Below are positions 8,439-16,792 of a DNA stretch of 55,602 nt, in pieces (within the stretch, counting starts at the first letter, position 1; each line of letters opens with the position of its first letter). Origin of the DNA: Nocardia concava NBRC 100430 (lineage in GTDB: Bacteria > Actinomycetota > Actinomycetes > Mycobacteriales > Mycobacteriaceae); assembly GCF_000308815.1 (NCBI RefSeq), contig NZ_BAFX01000102.1, positions 1 through 55,602 on the forward strand. Reading direction: 5' to 3'. The notes below the pieces were generated by a model that was not told the origin of the DNA, did no database searches, and saw nothing but the letters and a program-made list of their open reading frames with translations. Both the position numbers and the translations under genes were made by a program.

Positions 8439-9353
8439 ATGTCTTCTCTTGATGAAGTGACTGCTCGTGACGATCTGATCCTGGTGACCGGGGCGACCGG
8501 GAAGCAGGGCGGGGCTACCGCGCGGCGGCTGCTGGAGGTTGGGCGGCGGGTGCGGGTTTTGGTGCGTGATCCGGAATCGGCTGGCGCGCAGGAGCTTGCG
8601 GCGGCGGGTGCGGAGGTCGCTGTTGGGGACTTCGATACTCCCGAATCCATCGAGGCCGCGCTGGCGGGCGTGGGTTCGGCGTTTCTGGTGCCGCCCGCGG
8701 CGTACGGGCCGACGGGTTGGGACGTCGATTTGGAGGTCGAGCGCGGGACCCGATTCATCGAGGCCGCGAAGGCCGCGGGGGTGGAGTTCATCGTCTTCAC
8801 CACTGTCGCGTCGCTGACCGACGACGGCAGATGGGGTGCGCAGGGCAAGCGACAGGTGGAGGCGGTGCTGCGCGAGAGCGGACTGCACTGGACGATTCTG
8901 CGACCGGTCCGGTTCTTCGAGAACTACCTCATCCAGAACTTCCCGTTCGACGGCATCAACAATGGCGTGAACCGTCATCTGTTCCCGTCCGATCAGCCGA
9001 TCCAGTCCATCGCGGTCGACGATATCGCGGTGTTCGCGCAGCTGGCCTTCGACGATCCGGCCCGATTCCACGGGGAGATCCTGGAATTGGCCGGTGACGC
9101 CCGACTCATGCCGGAGGCCGCGGCGGTGGTCGGCGCGGCGATCGGGCAGCCGGTGCGCTACGAGGAGGCTCCGGAGTCCGAGGCCGAGGCGCTCGGCCCG
9201 GAAGTGGTGGCCGTCTGGCGGCTGGCACGAGAGGGCCAGCGCTGGCATGCCGATATCCCGGCGCTCCGTGAAATCCACCCTGGCCTGCGGACACTCGAGG
9301 CGTGGCTCGCCGAAACCGGTGCGGCGCGGTTGAAGTCGCTGTTGAACGGGTGA
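8439..9353 (+). CDS. NmrA-like NAD(P)-binding oxidoreductase
   Basis: This 304-residue protein is an atypical short-chain dehydrogenase of the NmrA/HSCARG group. The N-terminal nucleotide-binding motif VTGATGKQGGATARRLL is intact (residues about 15-31), followed by VRVLVRDP, GDFDTPES and the WTILRPVRFFENYL segment typical of NmrA-like proteins. Such proteins act either as NAD(P)H-dependent reductases or as redox sensors; the substrate here is unknown. Its divergent position next to the TetR gene and the shared palindrome suggest induction by the TetR ligand. A strong hairpin terminator lies about 46 bp past the stop. Confidence 0.9.
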   Translation: MSSLDEVTARDDLILVTGATGKQGGATARRLLEVGRRVRVLVRDPESAGAQELAAAGAEVAVGDFDTPESIEAALAGVGSAFLVPPAAYGPTGWDVDLEVERGTRFIEAAKAAGVEFIVFTTVASLTDDGRWGAQGKRQVEAVLRESGLHWTILRPVRFFENYLIQNFPFDGINNGVNRHLFPSDQPIQSIAVDDIAVFAQLAFDDPARFHGEILELAGDARLMPEAAAVVGAAIGQPVRYEEAPESEAEALGPEVVAVWRLAREGQRWHADIPALREIHPGLRTLEAWLAETGAARLKSLLNG

Positions 9354-9363
9354 GTTCCGGGGC

Positions 9364-9405
9364 CCGGCCGAGCGAGACCCGGAGGTCCGGCCGAGCGAGA
9401 CCCGG
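9364..9405. repeat. 19-bp direct repeat, two copies
   Basis: CCGGCCGAGCGAGACCCGG occurs at 9364-9382 and again at 9387-9405 (period 23 bp). The second copy runs into the left arm of the following terminator stem. It is a local tandem duplication in the 3' spacer of the NmrA-like gene. Confidence 0.8.
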
Positions 9406-9438
9406 GGCGAGGAGGCGCGCGGTCTCCTCGCCCCGGGT
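9400..9438. terminator. Bidirectional hairpin terminator
   Basis: ACCCGGGGCGAGGAG (9400-9414) pairs perfectly with CTCCTCGCCCCGGGT (9424-9438), giving a 15-bp GC-rich stem and a 9-nt loop. It lies between the convergent NmrA-like and HAD phosphatase genes and lacks a U tract, as is common for actinobacterial terminators. Confidence 0.75.
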
Positions 9439-9475
9439 CACCGGAATCGACCTGGTGGTCGACGGATTCGGCCGA

Positions 9476-10117
9476 TCAGGCCAGTGCGCCGTCGTAATCC
9501 GGCAGCTTGAAGGTCTTCTGCGCGTGGCCACCGGACAGGTCGGAGGCGCTGTTGCCGATGTTCGCGACGATCGTGTACCCCTGCCCCTCGATGGCGGCGC
9601 GGGTGGCGGTCTTGTACTCGGCGAGCGCGGCCGCCCCGCTGGAGCCGGTGGTCAGCCCGCCGCCGTAGAGCCCGTCGACGGAGTAGCCGACCGAGCTCAG
9701 GTTGATCTGGGTGTAGAAGTTCATCAGCGACGGCCGCCCGGTCACGAAGATGATCGCCGCGCCTTGGCTTTTCGCCCACTGCGCCAGCTTCAGGATCGGC
9801 GGGATGGCGGGGGTGATCGGGCCCGGGTGGTAGCTGGTCTCGAGCACGGTGTTGTCGACGTCGAAGACGATCGCGGGCTTGGTGGCGCCCGGCAGCGCGG
9901 TGGTCAGGTAGGTCTGGGCCTCGTTCGCGACGGCGGTGACGTCGGCGATCCACTGGCTTTCCGGCGGCAGGTTGCCGCTGCCGCCCGAGCCGGACAGTGA
10001 TCCGGTGCCGGACCCCGAGGCCGAGCCGGAGGATCCGGAATCGGCGAGGGCGACGGGGAGCGGGGCGACGAGGCCGACGGCGAGTCCGGCGGCCACTACG
10101 GCGAGGGAGCGTCTCAT
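9476..10117 (-). CDS. Secreted HAD-family acid phosphatase (class B-like)
   Basis: The 213-residue product starts at ATG 10117 with a signal peptide (MRRSLAVVAAGLAVGLVAPLPVALA) followed by a Ser/Gly-rich spacer. The HAD subfamily IIIB catalytic motif FDVDNTVLETSY is present, with the nucleophile and acid/base aspartates. The later VTGRP (motif II) and NIGNSASDLSGG...TFKLPD block is typical of class B-like acid phosphatases and plant vegetative-storage-protein relatives. It probably removes phosphate from small phosphomonoesters outside the cell or at the cell wall. The gene is followed in the same direction by ftsY-side genes only after long spacers, so it is probably monocistronic. Confidence 0.9.
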   Translation of the reverse strand: MRRSLAVVAAGLAVGLVAPLPVALADSGSSGSASGSGTGSLSGSGGSGNLPPESQWIADVTAVANEAQTYLTTALPGATKPAIVFDVDNTVLETSYHPGPITPAIPPILKLAQWAKSQGAAIIFVTGRPSLMNFYTQINLSSVGYSVDGLYGGGLTTGSSGAAALAEYKTATRAAIEGQGYTIVANIGNSASDLSGGHAQKTFKLPDYDGALA

Positions 10118-10238
10118 GGGGCCGGACGTTAGCGCCGACCCCGTGCGACGCGCAGGCGTTTCACTTTGCCCCGCACCAGAATTCCCGCTCACCGGGACAG
10201 GCTGGGCAACTCTCACAAACGAATGCGAGAGTCCCCCG

Positions 10239-13200
10239 TCAGGGTGTCGCGCCGACCAATTGCTCGCCGCGCATGCGCTGCGAGATGACCTGGGTGATGC
10301 CATCGCCGCGCATGCTGACGCCGTAGAGGGCGTCGGCGATCTCCATGGTCGGCTTCTGGTGGGTGATGACGATCAGCTGGCTCTTCTCGCGCAGCTGCTC
10401 GAACAGGCCGATGAGGCGGCGCAGGTTGGTGTCGTCCAGCGCCGCTTCGACCTCGTCCATGACATAGAACGGGGAGGGGCGGGCGCGGAAGATCGACACC
10501 AGGAAAGCGACTGCGGCGAGGGACTTCTCGCCACCGGAGAGCAGCGAGAGCCGCTTGACCTTCTTGCCCGGCGGGCGGGCCTCGACCTCGACGCCGGTGG
10601 TGAGCATGTCGGCCGGATTGGTGAGCAGCAGCCGGCCCTCACCGCCGGGGAACAGGCGGCCGAAGACGCCGGTGAATTCGCGCTCGACATCCTCGTAGGC
10701 CTCGGTGAAGACCTGCAGGATGCGCTCGTCCACCTCGGCGACGACGTCCATCAGGTCCTGGCGGGCCTTCTTGACGTCCTCGAGCTGGGTGTTGAGGAAG
10801 GTGTAGCGCTCTTCCAAAGCCGCGAACTCCTCCAGCGCAAGGGGATTCACCTTGCCGAGCGTGGTGAGGTCCTTCTCGGCGCGCTTGGCGCGGCGCTCCT
10901 GGGTGGCGCGGTCGTAGGGCATGGGCTGCGGTTCGCTGACATTCTCGCCGCGTTCGCGGGCCGCCTCGTACTCCATCATCTCCAGCGCGGTGGGCGGCAT
11001 GGGGACGTCGGGGCCGTATTCGGCGATGAGGTCCTCGAGCGAGAGACCGAACTGTTCGGCGATATTCGTCTCGACCTGCTCGATGCGCAGGGCGGCCTGC
11101 GCCCGGGCCACCTCGTCGCGGTGCACGGCGTCGGTGAGCTGGGCCAGCTGGGTGGCGAGGGCGCGCGAACGCTCCTTGGTCTGCTCCACCTGGGCCGCGA
11201 ATTCGGTGCGGCGGCGGACCAATTCGTCGCGGCGGACACCGGCCTGGGCGACCACCTGCTCGAGTTCGGCGGCCACCTTCTCCGCGGATTCGGCGACCAC
11301 CGCGGCCACGGCGGCGGCCTGACGACGGGCGGCCTGGGCGCGTTCGGCGCGCTGACGGTTCTCGCGTTCGGCGCGCGCGGCGCGGCGCAGTGAATCCGCC
11401 TTGCCGCGCACGGATTCGGCGCGCTCCTCGGCGGTGCGGACGGCCAGGCGGGCCTCGACCTCCATGGAACGGGCCTCGGCGAGGGCGGCGGCGGCCTCCT
11501 CACGGGCGTACCCGGCGGTCTCGGTGCCGGCGGCCTCGGGATCCATGCCGTCCTGCTCGGATTCGGCATGGCGCAGCCGTTCCTCGAGTTCGGCCAGCTT
11601 GGCCAGGGTTTCCTCGCGGCCGGTCTCGGCGTCGGCGCGCTGGGCCAGCAGGCGGTCGGATTCCTTCTGCGCGCTGCGGGCGGCGTGGCCGAGGCGGCCG
11701 AGCCGGTCGTAGATGGCGACCAGGGCCTGATCGGATTCGTGTAGGGCGAGCAGCGCGTGGTCGACGGCTTCCTTGCGGTCGGTCTGCTCGGCCAGCGCGC
11801 CGGACAGGGCGGCCTCGAGTTCCTCGGCCTGGCGCTGCCAGGAGGTCAATTCGTCCTTGGCGGAATCGATCTCGGCCTGGACCTCGAGCTGGCTGGGGGC
11901 GCGGTCGGAGCCGCCGAGCACCCAGCCGGAGCCGGTGAGGTCGCCCTCTCGGGTGACGACCCGCAGTTCGGGGCGGGCGGCGATGACCTGAGCGGCGGTG
12001 GCGAGATCGTCGGCGACGGCGATTCCGGCGGTCAGCGCGGTAATGGCGCCGCGCAGGTTCGCGGGGCAGTCCACCACTTCCGACAGCCAGCGGGCGGCGC
12101 CCGGTAGTCGCGAATCCGGCTGTCCGGCAGCGATATCCGAGGCACCGGCGAAGACCAGCGCGGCGCGGCCGCCGTCGGATTCCTTCAGGGCGCGGACGGC
12201 GGCGTGGGCGGACGGGCCGGTGTCGGCGGCCACGGCGTCGGCGAGCGGGCCGAGGGCGGCGGCGACCGCGGCCTCGAATCCGCCGTGCACGCGGATCAAT
12301 CCGGACAGCGGGCCGAGCAGGCCGTCGGTGCGGTGTTCGAGCAGCCAGGCCGCGCCGTCCTTGCGGCGCAGGCCCATGGTCAGGGCCTCGATGCGGGCGG
12401 TGAGGGAGGCGACGCGCTTGCCCGCCTCGCGGTCCTTCTCGCGCAGTTCGGTGACGCGCTGATCGGCCAGCGCGAGGGCCTGGGCGGCGTGCTCGTAGGC
12501 GGTGTCGAGGCCCTCCTCACCCGCGTCGAGTTCGCTGAGTTCGGCCTGGACGGCCTCGAATTCGGCATTGGCCTCCTCGCCGCGGCGGCGGGCCTCGGCG
12601 ATGCCCGCAGACATGCGGGTGATCTCGCCGTCCACGGACTGGGCGCGGGAGCGCAGGGTGTCGACCTGGCCGGAGAGGCGGGCCAGGCCCTCGCGGCGGT
12701 CGGCGATGGCGCGGACGGCGGCGAGGTGGGCCTGTTCGGCGGCCTTGGCGGCTTGTTCGCGCTCGTGGAGTTGTTCGCGGGCGGCTTCGAGAGTCTCCGT
12801 GGCCATTTCGACCGCTTCGCGCAGTTCGGCCTCTTCGGCCTCGACGCGGTCGGCCTCGCGCTCCAGCTGTTCGGGATCGCGGCCGGTGCCGGTGGGTTGC
12901 TCGATGGTGAGGTTGCGCGCGCGATCTTTCGCAATGCGGATAGTGGCATTGACACGTTCGGTCAAAGCGGACAGCTGGAACCAGGTCTGGGCGGCGGCCT
13001 CGGCGCTGGGCGTCAGCTTGGACAGCTCGAATTCCTGCTGAGCGAGCGCGGCATTCGCGGCATCCAACTCGGCCTGGACGTTGACCTGCTGCTCGCGGGC
13101 GTAGGCCTCCTTGCTCTGCTGGCTCTCGAGTTCGCGGCGGCGCGTCACCAGATCGTCGGCGGCCAGGCGCAATCGGGAATCACGCAATTCGGACTGGACG

Positions 13201-13850
13201 GTCGCCGCGCGCCGTGCCACCTCGGCCTGCCGGCCCAGCGGCTTCAGCTGCCTGCGCAGTTCGGTGGTGAGGTCGGTGAGGCGAGCCAGATTCGCCTGCA
13301 TGGCGTCCAGTTTCCGGACGGCCTTCTCCTTGCGCCGCCGGTGCTTGAGCACGCCCGCAGCCTCCTCGATGAACGCGCGCCGATCTTCCGGCCGCGACTC
13401 CAGAATCGCCGACAGCTGGCCCTGACCCACGATGACGTGCATCTCGCGGCCGATACCGGAGTCGCTCAGCAGCTCCTGCACATCCATGAGGCGGCAGGAG
13501 TTCCCATTGATCTCGTACTCGCCCGCGCCGTCGCGGAACATGCGGCGCGTGATCGACACCTCCGAATACTCGATGGGCAGCACCCCGTCGGAATTGTCGA
13601 TGGTCAGCGTGACCTCGGCACGACCGAGCGGCGCGCGGCCCGCGGTGCCGGCGAAGATGACATCCTGCATCTTCCCGCCCCGCAGCGCCTTCGCGCCCTG
13701 CTCACCCATCACCCAGGTGAGCGCATCGACGACATTGCTCTTCCCCGACCCATTGGGCCCGACCACACACGTGATCCCGGGTTCGAATCGCAACGTCGTC
13801 GCGGACGCGAAGGACTTGAACCCCTTCAGCGTCAGACTCTTCAGGTGCAC
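10239..13850 (-). CDS. smc: SMC, chromosome condensation and segregation ATPase
   Basis: The 1203-residue protein is full length for a bacterial SMC. The N-terminal ATPase half has Walker A GPNGSGKSNVVDAL (residues about 32-45). Two long coiled-coil arms (Glu/Ala/Arg/Leu-rich) flank a hinge around residues 500-650 (LLGPLSGLIRVHGGFEAAVAAALG). The C-terminal half carries the LSGGEKSL signature and Walker B FYVMDEVEAALDD. The start is GTG at 13850 (VHLKSLTLKGFKSF), the family-conserved beginning; the open frame further upstream is not conserved-looking. In Mycobacterium smc sits between acyP and ftsY; here acyP is more than 30 kb away and a MerR gene lies upstream instead. Confidence 0.97.
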   Translation of the reverse strand: MHLKSLTLKGFKSFASATTLRFEPGITCVVGPNGSGKSNVVDALTWVMGEQGAKALRGGKMQDVIFAGTAGRAPLGRAEVTLTIDNSDGVLPIEYSEVSITRRMFRDGAGEYEINGNSCRLMDVQELLSDSGIGREMHVIVGQGQLSAILESRPEDRRAFIEEAAGVLKHRRRKEKAVRKLDAMQANLARLTDLTTELRRQLKPLGRQAEVARRAATVQSELRDSRLRLAADDLVTRRRELESQQSKEAYAREQQVNVQAELDAANAALAQQEFELSKLTPSAEAAAQTWFQLSALTERVNATIRIAKDRARNLTIEQPTGTGRDPEQLEREADRVEAEEAELREAVEMATETLEAAREQLHEREQAAKAAEQAHLAAVRAIADRREGLARLSGQVDTLRSRAQSVDGEITRMSAGIAEARRRGEEANAEFEAVQAELSELDAGEEGLDTAYEHAAQALALADQRVTELREKDREAGKRVASLTARIEALTMGLRRKDGAAWLLEHRTDGLLGPLSGLIRVHGGFEAAVAAALGPLADAVAADTGPSAHAAVRALKESDGGRAALVFAGASDIAAGQPDSRLPGAARWLSEVVDCPANLRGAITALTAGIAVADDLATAAQVIAARPELRVVTREGDLTGSGWVLGGSDRAPSQLEVQAEIDSAKDELTSWQRQAEELEAALSGALAEQTDRKEAVDHALLALHESDQALVAIYDRLGRLGHAARSAQKESDRLLAQRADAETGREETLAKLAELEERLRHAESEQDGMDPEAAGTETAGYAREEAAAALAEARSMEVEARLAVRTAEERAESVRGKADSLRRAARAERENRQRAERAQAARRQAAAVAAVVAESAEKVAAELEQVVAQAGVRRDELVRRRTEFAAQVEQTKERSRALATQLAQLTDAVHRDEVARAQAALRIEQVETNIAEQFGLSLEDLIAEYGPDVPMPPTALEMMEYEAARERGENVSEPQPMPYDRATQERRAKRAEKDLTTLGKVNPLALEEFAALEERYTFLNTQLEDVKKARQDLMDVVAEVDERILQVFTEAYEDVEREFTGVFGRLFPGGEGRLLLTNPADMLTTGVEVEARPPGKKVKRLSLLSGGEKSLAAVAFLVSIFRARPSPFYVMDEVEAALDDTNLRRLIGLFEQLREKSQLIVITHQKPTMEIADALYGVSMRGDGITQVISQRMRGEQLVGATP

Positions 13851-13962
13851 AGCGGCCCAGACTACCCGCTCCCCCGCGATTGCCCCGAGTATGCCGAACT
13901 TCGCGTCCCATCCCGTCATTCCCCGCCCCACCAGCCACATCGCGAATCCGGACAGAAAAGAC

Positions 13963-13986
13963 TTGAGTCTCCACCAAGGGGAAGCA
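13963..13986 (+). promoter_or_regulatory. Possible MerR-type promoter/operator
   Basis: A TTGAGT box at 13963-13968 is followed by an imperfect CTCC...GGGG dyad just upstream of the MerR gene start at 14001. MerR-family promoters commonly have a dyad between a TTGAxx -35 box and a -10 box with a long spacer. The symmetry is weak, so this is tentative. Confidence 0.3.
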
Positions 13987-14000
13987 CGAAGGTTGCACGC

Positions 14001-14943
14001 ATGGACGACGAAACGCTGTACACGATCGGAGCGCTGGCCGAGCGGACGGGCCTGACGGTCAAGACCATTCGGTTCTACTCCGACAAGGGCATCGTTCCGC
14101 CGACCATGCTCAGCCCCGGCGGCTACCGCCTCTACGACCTCGAGGCCGTCGCACGCCTCGAATTGGTCCGCACCCTGCGCGAACTCGGCATGGACCTGGC
14201 CACCGTGCGCCGCGTCCTGTCCCGCGAAACCTCCCTCACCGAGGTTGCCGCGGCCCACGCCGAAGCGGTGGACGTCCAAATCCGCGTCCTACGCCTGCGC
14301 CGCGCGGTCCTGCGAGCGGTAGCCAAACGGGAATCATCCGAAACGGAGATGGGATTCATGAACAAGCTGGTCCAACTGTCCGAAGCCGAACGCGACCGCA
14401 TCATCCACGACTTCATCGACAACACCTTCGGCGCCGTCGACGGCAACCCCGCCGTAGTCGAACTCCTCCGCACCACCATGCCCGAACTCCCCGACGACCC
14501 AACCCCGGAACAGGTCGGCGCCTGGATGGATTTGGTAGACCTGGTGCAAGACAACGACTTCCGGCACCGCCATCCGCCGCATGGCCGAATACCAAGCCAA
14601 GGAACGCGCCGCCGGCGACGACACCGGCCTCCACCACGACCTCACCGAAGCCGTCCGCGACCGGGTCGGCAAGGCGCTGGCGGCGAATATCGCCCCCGAC
14701 AGCCCACCCGCCGCGGCGATCATCGACGAACTGACAGCCCGCTACTCCGAAACCTTCGACAAGCCCGACGACCGCCCGCTCCGCGAATGGATCCTGAAGC
14801 GTCTCGAAATCGCCAACGACCCTCGCGTAGAACGCTATTGGCACCTCGTCGCAACCATCAACGCCTGGCCCCCACTCCCTGACCTAGCTCCTACCTTCGA
14901 CTGGTTCGCGGCCGCACTCCGAACGCGACTGATCGAGCACTGA
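14001..14943 (+). pseudogene. MerR-family regulator interrupted by a +1 frameshift
   Basis: ATG 14001 opens a MerR protein: YTIGALAERTGLTVKTIRFYSDKGIVPP (helix-turn-helix), then GGYRLYDLEAVARLELVRTLRELGMDLATVRRVL and a dimerisation coiled coil. A helical C-terminal domain follows (MGFMNKLVQLSEAERDRIIHDFIDNTFG...). At about 14563-14565 (ttccggcaccgcc) one extra base shifts the frame. Downstream the same protein continues in the next frame as RTAIRRMAEYQAKERAAGDDTGLHHDLTEAVRD... to the stop at 14943, which would give about 313 residues if repaired. Removing one base restores D-F-R-T-A-I-R-R-M-A-E. Either a natural frameshift or a sequencing error in a GC run; the 5' part alone still encodes the DNA-binding domain. 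Confidence 0.8.
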
Positions 14944-15026
14944 CGCGAGACCCGTTCGCCGCAGACGAAAGAGGATCTCGCCGAACGCACCCGAATCGAA
15001 GGAGGATGAAACCCGGACACCGCCCG

Positions 15027-15284
15027 CTACTGAAAGACCTGGTCGAGGCTGTCCGCGGTCAGCACGCGCGCGGACCAGATCCGCAGCGCCTCCGGGTCCG
15101 CGGACCGGACGGTGGCGACGGTCTGGTCTGTCAGCGTCCCGAACTTGATCGCCAGGAGTTCGATCAGCATCTCCGCACGCTCTTCGATGCGCCCTTTGGC
15201 CTCACCTTCCGCGATGCCTTCTTCGATGCCTTCGGCGCGACCCTGAGCGCGACCTTGAGCGCGGAGGCGGTCTGCTGTCGTCAT
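15027..15284 (-). CDS. Internal in-frame short form of the Rpn gene (candidate RpnS-like inhibitor)
   Basis: Within the rpn frame an ideal Shine-Dalgarno GGAGGT (15289-15294) sits four bases before an in-frame ATG at 15284. Initiation there would give an 85-residue protein MTTADRLRAQGRA... containing only the Arg/Gly/Glu repeats and the DUF4351-like tail, without the nuclease core. In E. coli, rpn genes are known to encode such intragenic C-terminal short proteins that block the full-length toxic nuclease. Its production here is inference from the start signal. Confidence 0.45.
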   Translation of the reverse strand: MTTADRLRAQGRAQGRAEGIEEGIAEGEAKGRIEERAEMLIELLAIKFGTLTDQTVATVRSADPEALRIWSARVLTADSLDQVFQ

Positions 15285-16052
15285 GATGACCTCCATGGCT
15301 TGGGGTCCGAGCTGTCCAACGATGGACTCGAGATCGGATTCACGGATTTCGCTGACTCCACGAATGTACGTCACTACGGATATCAGGGCTTCCTTGCCGT
15401 CGAACGCCGCCAATATGGCGTCCAGGTCGGGGAGCAGGAGCTTCAATACGTCGCCCAGATAGCGATTTCCCGGGGCGGTCTTCAGCAGCGCCAACATTGT
15501 GCGTGCCTCGGAGGGCTGGTCGCGCGCGAGGATGGCCTGCAGAGGCTCCGCCGTCAGATCGTCGATAAGGAAGCGCAAATGAGGGAGGTACTCGCCGAAT
15601 GCCTCGCGGGTAGCGGGGTCGACGTCGATCAGGTCGGCCAACTCGGTCGGCTTGCTCCAACGACGGCCCTCGGGACTGACGTATACGACGACCGGGATCA
15701 CTGCGGGCAACATGTCGGTCTTGGGATGCTCAGCTATGTACCGGTTCCAGATGCGAACCATGTATTCCAGCATCCGGAACGGCATCAGCGGGTGTGGGCG
15801 GCTTTGATGTTCGATCAGGACGTAGATGAACGCCTCGCGGCCGTCGATACGGGCGCGGTACAGCAGATCACTGAGACGTACGCGCAGGTCGGACGAGACG
15901 AAATGGCATTGCTGCAACTCCAGCGTCTCCCACTCGATGCGCGCCGCCATGGCTTTCGACATCACTGTCTGCAACTCGGCGGTAGCGTTTTCACGCTTGT
16001 CCATGACGCGCCGGAAGTAGGCGTCGTGCCAATTGTTCTGATCGGCAGCCAT
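15027..16052 (-). CDS. Rpn-family PD-(D/E)XK nuclease (transposase_31-like)
   Basis: The 341-residue protein begins NNWHDAYFRRVMDKRENATAEL, like other Rpn/YhgA recombination-promoting nucleases. The core YRARIDGREAFIYVLIEHQSRP contains the catalytic ExQ of the PD-(D/E)XK fold. FRMLEYMVRIWNRYI and IPVVVYVSPEGRRW are further family blocks. The C-terminus has Ala/Gln/Gly/Glu/Arg repeats (GRAQGRAEGIEEGIAEGEAKGRIEERAE) and a DUF4351-like end (LIELLAIKFGTLTDQT). Rpn proteins are DNases linked to RecA-independent recombination and, in E. coli, to phage defence. It stands alone between the MerR gene and a membrane-protein gene, with no transposon ends visible. Start: ATG 16052. Confidence 0.88.
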   Translation of the reverse strand: MAADQNNWHDAYFRRVMDKRENATAELQTVMSKAMAARIEWETLELQQCHFVSSDLRVRLSDLLYRARIDGREAFIYVLIEHQSRPHPLMPFRMLEYMVRIWNRYIAEHPKTDMLPAVIPVVVYVSPEGRRWSKPTELADLIDVDPATREAFGEYLPHLRFLIDDLTAEPLQAILARDQPSEARTMLALLKTAPGNRYLGDVLKLLLPDLDAILAAFDGKEALISVVTYIRGVSEIRESDLESIVGQLGPQAMEVIMTTADRLRAQGRAQGRAEGIEEGIAEGEAKGRIEERAEMLIELLAIKFGTLTDQTVATVRSADPEALRIWSARVLTADSLDQVFQ

Positions 16053-16126
16053 GTTCGGGCAACCTACGCCGAAGCTGTGCTCCCGCAGCGATTTCGGAGC
16101 GACTCGCCATCGGACACGCGGTGGGG

Positions 16127-16705
16127 TCAAGCGGCGATCAGTGTGGGGAGGTGGCGTCGCCAGAGTTCCAGGAGCGGGAGGGCGATGAGGGTTGGGCCGA
16201 TCCAGGCAATCAGTTGCGCCGCACCGTAGAGGGGGCCGTTCAGGGCGAAGGCTACGACGAGGGTTGCTGTCCAGAGGGCGATGTAGGAGCCGCCTAGGCC
16301 GTGGACGTAGGCGTGGGTCCATGCGCTTCGGCGGCGGCGGGCTCGGTGGCCTAGGTCGGCTAGGGCGTAGGTGAGGGCTGAGACTGGGATCAGCAACCAG
16401 AGGTCGGGGCGGTGCCAGAGGACCATGACGGTGGCTGTGATGCAGATGGCGGCAAGGGTTTTCAGGTACCAGGGCCACCAGGTGGTGGGGTGCCGCTTCG
16501 CTGGGGGTGCGGACCCACTGCGGCGCACGGTCGGCCACATCCGCGCAGGCGGCCACGTCGGCGGACGCGGCCGGGTGGACGGGGGCGGCCGGGTGGACGG
16601 GGGCGGCGGGGATTTGAGGTCGGTCCAGGCGACGATGGGGCCTAGGAGTAGGCCGAGGGTGCCGACGATTATGTGCAGGGTTAACAGGACTGTGTATGTG
16701 GGCAT
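16127..16705 (-). CDS. Four-helix membrane protein (DUF2306-like) with a Pro-rich loop insert
   Basis: ATG 16705 is preceded by GGAGGT six bases upstream. The 192-residue product begins with a helix LLTLHIIVGTLGLLLGPIVAW that contains the HIIxG motif seen in DUF2306-type proteins. Later helices are WYLKTLAAICITATVMVLW, LWLLIPVSALTYAL and a final pair after HAYVHGLGGSYIALWTA. Between the first two helices lies an inserted Pro/Ser/Thr/Arg loop made by two exact 18-bp tandem repeats (about 16568-16603, unit CGGCCGGGTGGACGGGGG on the plus strand), so the loop probably varies between strains. Function unknown. Confidence 0.7.
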   Translation of the reverse strand: MPTYTVLLTLHIIVGTLGLLLGPIVAWTDLKSPPPPSTRPPPSTRPRPPTWPPARMWPTVRRSGSAPPAKRHPTTWWPWYLKTLAAICITATVMVLWHRPDLWLLIPVSALTYALADLGHRARRRRSAWTHAYVHGLGGSYIALWTATLVVAFALNGPLYGAAQLIAWIGPTLIALPLLELWRRHLPTLIAA

Positions 16706-16718
16706 GGCCCACCTCCAC

Positions 16719-16768
16719 GGGATTCGAACGCCTTCAGGGGATTTGAGCGCCTTCACCGGGTTTGAGCG
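16719..16768. repeat. 19-bp tandem repeat in the leader of the membrane-protein gene
   Basis: GGGATTCGAACGCCTTCAG (16719-16737) and GGGATTTGAGCGCCTTCAC (16738-16756) are two 19-bp copies with three differences, followed by a partial third copy CGGGTTTGAGCG from 16757. On the minus strand each unit brings an AAGG or GAGG core, the last of which is the ribosome-binding site of the gene starting at 16705. Confidence 0.75.
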
Positions 16769-16792
16769 GGCGGCCGGGGGCGGCCGCCGGGC

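Noticed and set aside
12204..14000. Plus-strand open frame running through smc into the MerR gene
   Set aside because: Only the part from 14001 encodes a MerR protein; the earlier part is antisense to smc coiled coil.
13851..14279. Upstream extension of the smc frame
   Set aside because: The 140 extra residues lie antisense to the MerR gene and are unlike any SMC; GTG 13850 gives the conserved N-terminus.
15027..16052. Transposon carrying the Rpn (transposase_31) gene
   Set aside because: No terminal inverted repeats or target duplications are visible around it; the family name is historical.
16715..16770. tRNA-like text (GATTCGAACGCC) next to the membrane-protein gene
   Set aside because: It belongs to a 19-bp tandem repeat; no acceptor or anticodon stems can be folded around it.
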